Source: a virus
IMG/VR virus record: IMGVR_UViG_3300034198_008248
Location: 1 to 64,000 of that record
Direction: 5' to 3' (one strand)
Length of the DNA stretch: 64,000 nt
Shown: piece after piece, positions 58,817-64,000 of the stretch
Numbering within the stretch: the first letter of the stretch is position 1
Layout: each line of letters begins with the position of its first letter
Position numbers and translations under genes: made by a program
The notes under the pieces: generated by a model
The model's input: the letters and a program-made list of their open reading frames with translations, nothing else
Databases searched by the model: none
What the model was told of the DNA's origin: nothing

Positions 58817-58888
58817 ATCTCCCTGTGAGACTTGCGCTCACCTATCTGGGTTACAAAGCCAGAGCATCGCTATCTATGCTTAGAGAGA
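58817..58888 (-). tRNA. tRNA-Thr (TGT) with non-canonical T loop
   Basis: Acceptor TCTCTCT/AGGGAGA (one G-U), T73, D arm GCAT-8-ATGC, anticodon arm CTGGC TTTGTAA CCCAG (31-39 C-C mismatch), T stem GTGAG/CTCAC but loop CGCAAGT instead of TTCRANN. CCA not fully encoded. Confidence 0.7.
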
Positions 58889-58890
58889 AT

Positions 58891-58965
58891 TGGTGCGCCA
58901 ATAGGAACTCGAATCCTAAAGAATAGAGTGGAAGTCTATTATGTTACCAATTACATCATTGGCGC
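58891..58965 (-). tRNA. tRNA-Gly (TCC)
   Basis: Acceptor GCGCCAA/TTGGCGC with A73 and encoded CCA, D arm ATGT-8-ACAT, anticodon arm ATAGA CTTCCAC TCTAT, T arm TAGGA TTCGAGT TCCTA. Canonical. Two nt from tRNA-Thr. Confidence 0.92.
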
Positions 58966-59111
58966 AGTTTGTCTCAATCAGTTTGATCAGAACCTTTTAG
59001 CTAGAGACTGAGCCGTTTCGGATTGCCCTTCACATTGGCGCAACAGTAACGGATTTAATGAAGTAATCATACCGTATAGCCTACCACCCGACCAGTAGGA
59101 AGTGAAATTAT
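58966..59111 (-). ncRNA. non-coding spacer with weak hairpins
   Basis: No ORF or complete tRNA. GTCTC/GAGAC (58971-58975 with 59004-59008) and CCTAC/GTAGG (59080-59084 with 59095-59099) can pair, and GCGCCAATG (59034-59042 region) repeats the start of tRNA-Gly. May be a decayed tRNA pair. Confidence 0.3.
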
Positions 59112-59267
59112 TCAATTATTATTTCTAAAATAGTCTGCGTATAAATCAGCACCATCCATAATCAAAGATTGAGCATCTGATTCATCCCAGTTTTCGTCTT
59201 GAGCCATGTCATACATGGATTTTAAGATGCTGATGATTTGTTTCATTAGTTGTTGATCAATTTCCAT
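59112..59267 (-). CDS. hypothetical protein, 51 aa
   Basis: MEIDQQLMKQIISILKSMYD, then an acidic helix DENWDESDAQSLIMDGADLY. ATG 59267 overlaps the end of the upstream gene by 11 nt. No family recognised. Confidence 0.62.
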   Translation of the reverse strand: MEIDQQLMKQIISILKSMYDMAQDENWDESDAQSLIMDGADLYADYFRNNN

Positions 59268-59493
59268 AAATACATTCTAATAGTTGTGGTTTTTTCGCGT
59301 GTCTTTTTATTATCATTCGATCCCTGAGATTATCCTCAACCAACAAAAATAAAAAGGCATAGGCTATTCCGAAATTACCATCAGCTTGATCTAAGAGATC
59401 TTTGAAATCATCAGGGTCTTCTTTTCTACGTCTCTCCATTTCAGTGAAGATTAATCCCATAGCTTCGATGTGTTGGGTCAGTTCAGATGACAT
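59257..59493 (-). CDS. hypothetical protein, 78 aa
   Basis: Helical, charged (MGLIFTEMERRRKEDPDDFK near residue 12). Start is defined by the promoter at 59500. Function unknown. Confidence 0.74.
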   Translation of the reverse strand: MSSELTQHIEAMGLIFTEMERRRKEDPDDFKDLLDQADGNFGIAYAFLFLLVEDNLRDRMIIKRHAKKPQLLECIYGN

Positions 59494-59499
59494 ACGATA

Positions 59500-59516
59500 A
59501 TCATACCTTAGTGTTT
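59500..59516 (-). promoter_or_regulatory. AAACACTA promoter on minus strand
   Basis: AAACACTA, 3 nt, TATGAT; ATG 59493 at 23 nt. Confidence 0.72.
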
Positions 59517-59538
59517 TATAAAGTCAAGTTATTTAATA

Positions 59539-60201
59539 TCACATGAAAATTAATTCAAAGTTTCCATGTTCATAAATTTTAATATACGAACATTTTACTT
59601 CACAGAAAGATCCACTGTTTACATAAACACAGGCACCACAATCAACGATTTCAGCATGGTGTGTGTGACCTGCCATTAAGACATCATATTTTTTACCACG
59701 CTTTTCTACAAACTTAGTTCTAACAATATCCTTAGCTTGAATCCAAGATTTGCTTAATTTTTTTGTCAGTCTGGAAATTCGATGTGATTTATCGATTCTC
59801 TGTAACCAGTAATATATCCCAGTAAAGAACCATGTAATAAATGGTTTATGTTTGATCCAATGATCATATTTATCACCATGTTCCAAAAAGAATTTAGAAT
59901 TGTTGAGTTCAAATTCGTAGTATTCGACAAATTCCATACCCATAATAGCACTCATAAATTCTCCATTCGAATCATGGTTGCCATGGATAAAGATGATATT
60001 ATGTGTTTTACTTAATTTTCTAAGTTTACTTAGAATATCCCAGTCTTTTTTATTAAATCTTTTAAATGAATAATTATCGAATAAATCACCATTTATAATA
60101 AGTCTTTTAAAGTCTAAAGAAAGAACCTTCAACACTTTTTCTCTATTACACACAGGACTACCTAGATGAATATCACTGATTACTACGGTATCGCAAGTCA
60201 T
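59539..60201 (-). CDS. LpxH-like metallophosphoesterase
   Basis: 220 residues with VVISDIHLGS (DxH, near 6), INGDLFDNY (GDxxD, near 35), FIHGNHDSNG (GNHD, near 71), LEHGDKYD (near 107) and MAGHTHHAEI (GHTH, near 178). Close to the UDP-2,3-diacylglucosamine pyrophosphatase-like subgroup. Substrate in the phage is unknown; lipid A modification is one option, nucleic-acid or nucleotide hydrolysis another. Late-type octamer 5 nt before the ATG. Confidence 0.88.
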   Translation of the reverse strand: MTCDTVVISDIHLGSPVCNREKVLKVLSLDFKRLIINGDLFDNYSFKRFNKKDWDILSKLRKLSKTHNIIFIHGNHDSNGEFMSAIMGMEFVEYYEFELNNSKFFLEHGDKYDHWIKHKPFITWFFTGIYYWLQRIDKSHRISRLTKKLSKSWIQAKDIVRTKFVEKRGKKYDVLMAGHTHHAEIVDCGACVYVNSGSFCEVKCSYIKIYEHGNFELIFM

Positions 60202-60206
60202 ATACT

Positions 60207-60214
60207 TATTTATG
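60207..60214 (-). promoter_or_regulatory. T4-late-like octamer CATAAATA
   Basis: CATAAATA, 5 nt, ATG 60201. It overlaps the encoded CCA end of tRNA-His. Confidence 0.55.
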
Positions 60215-60287
60215 GTCCGCGCATCTGGACTTGAACCAGAACAGTCCGATTCACAGTCGGAGGCTTCTACATTAAAGCTATACTCGG
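60213..60287 (-). tRNA. tRNA-His (GTG), no encoded G-1
   Basis: Acceptor CCGAGTA/TGCGCGG (A-G mismatch at pair 4, one G-U) with A73 and encoded CCA, D arm GCTT-8-AAGC, anticodon arm TCCGA CTGTGAA TCGGA, T arm TCTGG TTCAAGT CCAGA. Bacterial His tRNAs normally encode G-1 opposite C73; here position -1 is T and 73 is A, the eukaryote-like state that needs Thg1. Confidence 0.85.
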
Positions 60288-60293
60288 ATAAAT

Positions 60294-60368
60294 TGGTGAG
60301 TGTGACAGGACTCGAACCTGTAGCTTACTCCTTAAAAGGGAGTTATTCTACCATTGAATTACACACCC
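60294..60368 (-). tRNA. tRNA-Lys (TTT)
   Basis: Acceptor GGGTGTG/CACACTC with A73 and encoded CCA, D arm ATTC-7-GAAT, anticodon arm ACTCC CTTTTAA GGAGT, T arm ACAGG TTCGAGT CCTGT. Canonical. Confidence 0.92.
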
Positions 60369-60369
60369 G

Positions 60370-60464
60370 TCTAGGTGGAGGGATTCGAACCCCCGATAGA
60401 CAGACTCTTTCTGCCCACAACCGATTCCAAGTCGGCCCGATTACCAAGCTATCGCAACACCTAG
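60370..60464 (-). tRNA. tRNA with TGG (Pro) anticodon and a long variable arm
   Basis: Acceptor CTAGGTG/CACCTAG (7 perfect bp) with A73, D arm with GG, anticodon arm GCCGA CTTGGAA TCGGT, T loop TTCGAAT. The variable region is about 25 nt and forms GCAGA/TCTGT. Pro tRNAs are class I, so this arm is an insertion or the tRNA derives from a Ser/Leu/Tyr type whose anticodon changed. Confidence 0.75.
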
Positions 60465-60551
60465 TTATTATCCGATCATATCGCCTCGGATCACAGCCAA
60501 TTCAACAGTTTTTTCATACTTCGTCGTCGTTAGAATTATACATCAACCTCG
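60465..60551 (-). ncRNA. non-coding spacer between tRNAs
   Basis: 87 nt with a 6-bp hairpin ATCCGA/TCGGAT near the tRNA-Pro-like gene; otherwise no ORF or tRNA is seen. Confidence 0.3.
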
Positions 60552-60623
60552 CTCCCAAGGTAGGTTCTGCCCCTACAACCTTTCGATTAACAGTCGAACG
60601 CACTGCTGTTGTGCTACATGGGA
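60552..60623 (-). tRNA. tRNA-Asn (GTT) with non-canonical T loop
   Basis: Acceptor TCCCATG/CTTGGGA (T-T at pair 6) with G73, D arm GCAC-7-GTGC, anticodon arm TTCGA CTGTTAA TCGAA, T stem GTAGG/CCTAC but loop GGCAGAA instead of TTCRANN. CCA not encoded. Confidence 0.75.
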
Positions 60624-60705
60624 TTTGTGCGCGTTTTATTTTTGGTTCTCTTTGGACTTATCACGCTTTTGTTATCCAAATCAGTTGGGTGCTATCCAAC
60701 ATCGG
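60624..60705 (-). ncRNA. non-coding spacer with hairpin
   Basis: 82 nt between tRNA-Tyr and tRNA-Asn. GTTGG ATAGCAC CCAAC forms a T-arm-sized hairpin next to the Tyr 3' end. No ORF; may be a decayed tRNA. Confidence 0.3.
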
Positions 60706-60794
60706 TGTGAAGGGTGGAATTCGAATCCACATTGTTTACCCGTAGGGATTGGTTTTACAGACCAATGCAACACCACCATCGTTGCCGCCCGCAC
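60706..60794 (-). tRNA. tRNA-Tyr (GTA)
   Basis: Class II tRNA. Acceptor GTGCGGG/CCTTCAC (one C-T mismatch, one G-U) with A73, D stem GCAAC/GTTGC, anticodon arm TTGGT CTGTAAA ACCAA, variable arm with CCC TAC GGG, T arm GTGGA TTCGAAT TCCAC. Encoded CC only. Confidence 0.85.
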
Positions 60795-60795
60795 A

Positions 60796-60957
60796 TTAGT
60801 CTTCAAACTCAAACACATCATCCACTTTAATTTTTCTATCATTCAATTTAACAGAACCTTGTTCCAGATCTCTTTTAATTTGTGATTTTGATTTCTCTGT
60901 GTTGAATGTATTCTTCCATATCCACTGAATAAAGTCAATAGCTTTGATGTATTTCAT
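60796..60957 (-). CDS. small S4-like RNA-binding protein, 53 aa
   Basis: MKYIKAIDFIQWIWKNTFNT, then SKSQIKRDLEQGSVKLNDRK and IKVDDVFEFED. The S...I.R.L.QG.V..N...I pattern is the S4 domain of RNA-binding proteins such as TyrRS and Hsp15; it lies just upstream of tRNA-Tyr. Its ATG begins at the A of the CCA of the tRNA-like gene upstream, so 3' processing of that tRNA could free the mRNA start. Confidence 0.72.
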   Translation of the reverse strand: MKYIKAIDFIQWIWKNTFNTEKSKSQIKRDLEQGSVKLNDRKIKVDDVFEFED

Positions 60958-61029
60958 GGTGCGGCTGAAGGTAATCGAAACCTTCATGATTCGCATTACG
61001 AGCAAATCATAATCCCATCGTTAACACGC
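60957..61029 (-). tRNA. degenerate tRNA-like gene
   Basis: 73 nt with encoded CCA, A73 and T arm AAGGT TTCGATT ACCTT. An extended hairpin GATTTGC TCGTAAT GCGAATC occupies the anticodon position, but U33 is C. Acceptor GCGTGTT/CAGCCGC pairs at only 4 of 7. Probably decayed or recombined; anticodon not assigned. Confidence 0.5.
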
Positions 61030-61034
61030 ATATG

Positions 61035-61105
61035 TAGGAATAGACAAAATCGAATTGTCGTTCTCGCCGTATGAAAGCGTTGTCTTACCATTAGACGATA
61101 TTCCA
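61035..61105 (-). tRNA. tRNA with CAT anticodon (Met-like)
   Basis: Acceptor TGGAATA/TATTCCT (first pair T-T) with A73, D arm GTC-9-GAC, anticodon hairpin CGCT TTCATAC GGCG, T arm GACAA TTCGATT TTGTC. Followed by CA only. Probably elongator Met; Ile2 cannot be excluded. Confidence 0.8.
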
Positions 61106-61115
61106 GTTTGAATTG

Positions 61116-61212
61116 TGAGCACACGGAGGAGTTGAACCTCTAGCTAATCTTATCGTCACAACCTGTGATACACTTAGCTCTATTTCATTTTCGCGCATTA
61201 GCCTATGTACCC
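61116..61212 (-). tRNA. tRNA-like gene with insert, anticodon unassigned
   Basis: Acceptor GGGTACAT/GTGTGCTC (8 bp with wobble pairs) with A73, T loop TTCAACT flanked by GAGG/CCTC, and a helix AGCTAA/TTAGCT that encloses an elongated hairpin with TATC/GATA where the anticodon loop should be. 97 nt long. Confidence 0.5.
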
Positions 61213-61218
61213 ATTATG

Positions 61219-61291
61219 TTGCGGGTGAGGAAATCGAATCCTCCTCTCCGGGATATGAACCCGGAATGGTCAACCAGACCACCTACCTGCG
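61219..61291 (-). tRNA. initiator-like tRNA-fMet (CAT)
   Basis: Position 1 C opposite A72, and three G-C pairs at the base of the anticodon loop (CCGGG TTCATAT CCCGG): the two hallmarks of bacterial initiator tRNA. T arm GAGGA TTCGATT TCCTC, acceptor 3' ACCCGCA with A73, then CA. Pair 4 (A-C) is mismatched and the D arm is short. First tRNA of the minus-strand cluster. Confidence 0.78.
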
Positions 61292-61385
61292 ATTTAAATT
61301 TTTATTCTTTTTTTCGGATCTATACCAAAACCTAAACATCTTTTTCTAACTGCGTTATCAGATGCCCCTTGCTTAGGAGGTCCAT

Positions 61386-61402
61386 ACTTTATTCTAGTGT
61401 TT
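61386..61402 (-). promoter_or_regulatory. AAACACTA promoter of the tRNA cluster
   Basis: AAACACTA, 3 nt, TAAAGT on the minus strand. No start codon at 23 nt; the first gene downstream is initiator-like tRNA 61291. 61292-61385 holds no clear ORF. Confidence 0.6.
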
Positions 61403-61560
61403 AATCAATAAAGTTCCTCCGTCAACAATCGGCGCGATTGTCTTTCCCTTCAAACATCGGTTGGTAATTGGAGTGCATTTAGTTGTAAAGTTATTTAGTT
61501 TTTTGGTTATTATTTTTCAAGTTATTTTTTAATAATTCGAAAATTTCTTCTCTCGCTGTT

Positions 61561-61902
61561 TCATTTTATTAATTTTTTGAGTTTACCAAGAACCATTACA
61601 GCAGTTCTATCGGTGATCTTAGATGAATCCAAATCCTTTGATAGATGATCAATTATATCAAATACTCTTTGTTTGTCAATAGCTCCAGATTCTTCTTGCT
61701 CATAAGGATTCTGTCCACTAGATTGAGATTGGTTGAATAAACTACCCTGCTCTATACCGATCTTAGAACTAGCACTAGATAGGGTGTTCTTAGCGTCCTG
61801 TGGTGCCTGTGCGCCCCCTTTAATAGGTGGGCGATTCATTGCTAATCCACCCCAAGATTCCTCTAGAATGTTCTCATACGCATCAAATAAACCTTTGTCC
61901 AT
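61561..61902 (-). CDS. hypothetical protein, 113 aa
   Basis: ATG 61902 chosen because a CTTAAATA lies 5 nt upstream; a longer frame to 61953 would overlap the helicase. MDKGLFDAYENILEESWGGL, then a Gly/Ser/Gln-rich linker and a helical end VMVLGKLKKLIK. Late-type promoter suggests a structural role. No family recognised. Confidence 0.7.
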   Translation of the reverse strand: MDKGLFDAYENILEESWGGLAMNRPPIKGGAQAPQDAKNTLSSASSKIGIEQGSLFNQSQSSGQNPYEQEESGAIDKQRVFDIIDHLSKDLDSSKITDRTAVMVLGKLKKLIK

Positions 61903-61906
61903 AATC

Positions 61907-64000
61907 TTATTTAAGTATTCTAATGGATGAGTATATATTGAAGAATTCTTCAAACGATTCAGCTAAATTTCCACTTACGTCACTAGCCGTAATGGAATTG
62001 ATATCATCATCTATCTTTATCAATTCTTTCTGCAAATCAACTATTTTAGAAACCCACTCTGCACCATTTTCTGATTCCAAATAATTCTGTCTATATGTTT
62101 GAATAATTTCAGCTATCTTTTTCTTCAATTCCACTTTTTCAAAAAGTTCTTGATCTTTCCCATCAGCTAACATATACTTGATATTGACATTTTGCACAGT
62201 ATTGATTCTAAAAATTCTACCCTCACTTTGTTCTATCGATTCTGGGGTCCAATCAAAATCATTGATTAACATATTAGCAAAAGTATTCGGAAATGAAATA
62301 CCAGTCCCACCCATTTTCATACTCATTATCAGAACCTTCGAATCCTTATGTTCCATATTTTTCTTAACATTAATTATTTGATCTTTTGGTGTTCCGCTCA
62401 AATATGTGTAAACTTTCCATTTTGGATTTATATTTTGCAATTTTTCCGATAATTGTGTATATAATGACTTCCCTGACTGAGCAAAATTTGTAAATATTAG
62501 AACTTTAGATTTTGCATAGTTGTGTGTTGAATCGTTTTGGTTTTCTGTTATAATTTTGATTGTTTCATTCACGGTATCCTGCACCTTGAGTTGAGCAATA
62601 CTCTCTCTAAATGCTATAAGTTTAGATATTTCCAAATCTTCGTCTTTGTACGATTTTAATTTGTGGTCTACCATGATTTTTAAAAGGTCTTTATTTATAG
62701 GATTTGATTTTTTTTCGATATTGGCATCAGGCATTTTTTCTCCTTTGGCCGCTCTCATATCCTTTTTACTATGTCTGATATAAACACCCGTTAAGGATAA
62801 CCACCGATGTAAATTTTCGGCTGCTTCCAACTGTTGCTCTATGGTTCCGTTCACATACGCCTTTGTCGCGCCACCATAATTTTGTCCGTAATCATTGTCT
62901 AAATCATCCTCGTCGTTATAAACCTTTTTAGATGGTTTTCGTCTTATATCTTTAAGAACCATACCACAAAATTCTTTTTTGAATTTTCCAATCGATATAT
63001 TACCCAATGGATGACCCAATAATCTTAGTTGATTTCTAACATTTATAGGTTCGTTAGATGATAATGTTGCTGTAGCTCCCCACCTTATGGGTATATTTTT
63101 GGATATCTTTTCTATGTTTGCCGATGTTATAACTACTTTACTTCCTCGTTTTTCGTGTTTGACTCTGTGCAATTCGTCTAGAATAAGAACTTTAAATTTT
63201 GTAAATAATAATTTATCTATGACATTTTCTAAATTATTTCCACTTGAAAAATTGGGATATCTAAGAATCGTCCATCGTTTTGGGTTCATTGGATCTGTCG
63301 ATATTTCTGATCTCGCCTCTTCTCCCAAAACATCTATTATTTCTTGCACTATTTGTTTTTGAACAGCTTTCAAAGTGACGATCAATACATTTTCTTTCTT
63401 TTCTCTGGTCAATAAATCAGCAGCATATATAAATTGTATAGTTTTCCCGGCTCCTGTTTCGGAGCCTAGAATAGCATACTTTCTAGATGTTAAAAATTTA
63501 ACACCTTCTTTTTGTAAATCGTATAGTTCAAATTTACTATTGGGATAATTCTCATTTAATTTATTATCTATAATATTTTTAAATTGGGGATTCAATTCTC
63601 CTTCAGCCTTTTCTGAATCATCTATTACACCAATCTTAATCTTTTCCTTTATTATTTTTTCTAATTCCTTTATATCAAATTCAAATCTTTCCATTATATC
63701 TTTAAACATCATTAACTGCTTATAATCCGCTGATACTTCGTATCGATATAATGTAGAATTCCAAGAATAATCATAAAATATATACTGTATTAAATTTTTC
63801 AAAAATTCCTTCGATTCAATTGGTTGATTTCTTACATACGATAATCCAATTTTATCGGACTCTAAATTCGTAAATATTAATCCTTTTTCGGATTCATTTT
63901 TTATCGGTTCTTCAACATCGGAATATAATGAATCTAATTCAGATGTGTTTAAACCGTATTTATCAAATAAAGATTTGAGTATTTTATACTCACTTGGGCT
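61907..64000 (-). CDS. SNF2-type DEAH helicase (5' end outside window)
   Basis: The frame is open to the window edge (at least 697 residues), so the internal TTG at 63802 is not the start. Walker A GSETGAGKT, DEAH-like LILDELHR, motif III GATATLSSN, and C-terminal helicase motifs VLIFTNFAQSGKSLYTQL, LIMSMKMGGTGISFP and SIEQSEGRIFRI place it in the SNF2/Rad54-like SF2 group. Such proteins translocate on dsDNA; phage relatives act in replication, recombination or transcription. Confidence 0.92.
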   Translation of the reverse strand, partial: SPSEYKILKSLFDKYGLNTSELDSLYSDVEEPIKNESEKGLIFTNLESDKIGLSYVRNQPIESKEFLKNLIQYIFYDYSWNSTLYRYEVSADYKQLMMFKDIMERFEFDIKELEKIIKEKIKIGVIDDSEKAEGELNPQFKNIIDNKLNENYPNSKFELYDLQKEGVKFLTSRKYAILGSETGAGKTIQFIYAADLLTREKKENVLIVTLKAVQKQIVQEIIDVLGEEARSEISTDPMNPKRWTILRYPNFSSGNNLENVIDKLLFTKFKVLILDELHRVKHEKRGSKVVITSANIEKISKNIPIRWGATATLSSNEPINVRNQLRLLGHPLGNISIGKFKKEFCGMVLKDIRRKPSKKVYNDEDDLDNDYGQNYGGATKAYVNGTIEQQLEAAENLHRWLSLTGVYIRHSKKDMRAAKGEKMPDANIEKKSNPINKDLLKIMVDHKLKSYKDEDLEISKLIAFRESIAQLKVQDTVNETIKIITENQNDSTHNYAKSKVLIFTNFAQSGKSLYTQLSEKLQNINPKWKVYTYLSGTPKDQIINVKKNMEHKDSKVLIMSMKMGGTGISFPNTFANMLINDFDWTPESIEQSEGRIFRINTVQNVNIKYMLADGKDQELFEKVELKKKIAEIIQTYRQNYLESENGAEWVSKIVDLQKELIKIDDDINSITASDVSGNLAESFEEFFNIYSSIRILK
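61908..61915 (-). promoter_or_regulatory. T4-late-like octamer CTTAAATA
   Basis: CTTAAATA, 5 nt, ATG 61902, overlapping the end of the helicase gene. Confidence 0.5.

Noticed and set aside
60212-60885. Plus-strand ORFs through the tRNA cluster
   Set aside because: They are antisense to several well-formed tRNAs and carry no promoter.
63802-63802. TTG at 63802 as start of the SNF2 helicase
   Set aside because: The frame stays open with coding-like sequence to the window edge, so the start lies outside.
1-64000. CRISPR arrays, insertion sequences or rRNA
   Set aside because: No regularly spaced repeats, transposase genes or rRNA-like sequence were seen by eye on either strand.

Overview
This window is part of the genome of a large tailed bacteriophage. 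It is densely packed with more than 100 mostly small genes, usually touching or overlapping, and it carries a T4-like gene set: rIIA/rIIB homologues, RNA ligase 1, late-promoter octamers, free-standing homing endonucleases and an endolysin interrupted by an intein. Almost no gene has a visible Shine-Dalgarno site. The host cannot be read directly. A secreted protein with a C-terminal PEP-CTERM sorting signal (11617-12051), an RlpA-like protein and a spanin-like lipoprotein point to a Gram-negative host that has an exosortase, such as a member of Verrucomicrobiota, Planctomycetota or some Proteobacteria. That is inference.

Layout. 1-44.3 kb is almost entirely plus-strand. It consists of short operons of one to six genes, each started by the same promoter: AAACACTA, 3 nt, a TATAAT-like box, 6 nt, ATG. 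About 40 start codons lie exactly 23 nt from the first base of this motif, so transcripts should begin at the start codon (leaderless), and the motif often supplies the stop codon of the preceding gene. This part carries nucleotide metabolism (thyX, a deaminase), RNA and tRNA enzymes (RNA ligase 1, P-loop kinase, 2H phosphoesterase, metallophosphoesterase, Thg1-like, TilS), rIIA/rIIB, a UvrD-like helicase and many unknown genes. 42.8-44.4 kb is visibly richer in G and C, and two of its promoters drive structured RNAs instead of proteins. A 43-bp tandem repeat and a large inverted repeat close the block.

44.5-64 kb has mixed orientation. It holds a Nudix hydrolase, a CCA-adding enzyme, a lysis cassette (52.5-55.8 kb: membrane protein, spanin-like lipoprotein, holin-like protein, intein-containing M15 endolysin), dUTPase, an LpxH-like metallophosphoesterase, a minus-strand tRNA cluster (57.8-61.3 kb) and a SNF2-type helicase cut by the window edge. 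Several genes here, the homing endonucleases and the PEP-CTERM gene have a T4-late-like octamer (NNTAAATA) exactly 5 nt before the start codon, which again predicts leaderless mRNA.

The most unusual theme is tRNA biology. I see about 19 tRNA or tRNA-like genes. They include an initiator-like tRNA, CAU tRNAs beside tilS, a His tRNA without an encoded G-1 and with A73 (matching the phage Thg1-like gene), tRNAs with inserted hairpins, one without a D arm, one whose two halves are in permuted order, and two neighbouring closed structured RNAs. With the CCA-adding enzyme, Thg1-like protein, TilS, RNA ligase and kinase they look like a phage tRNA supply and repair system. Homing endonucleases have repeatedly inserted near tRNAs and conserved genes (2.4, 13.5, 20.4, 29.1 kb), leaving duplicated flanks.
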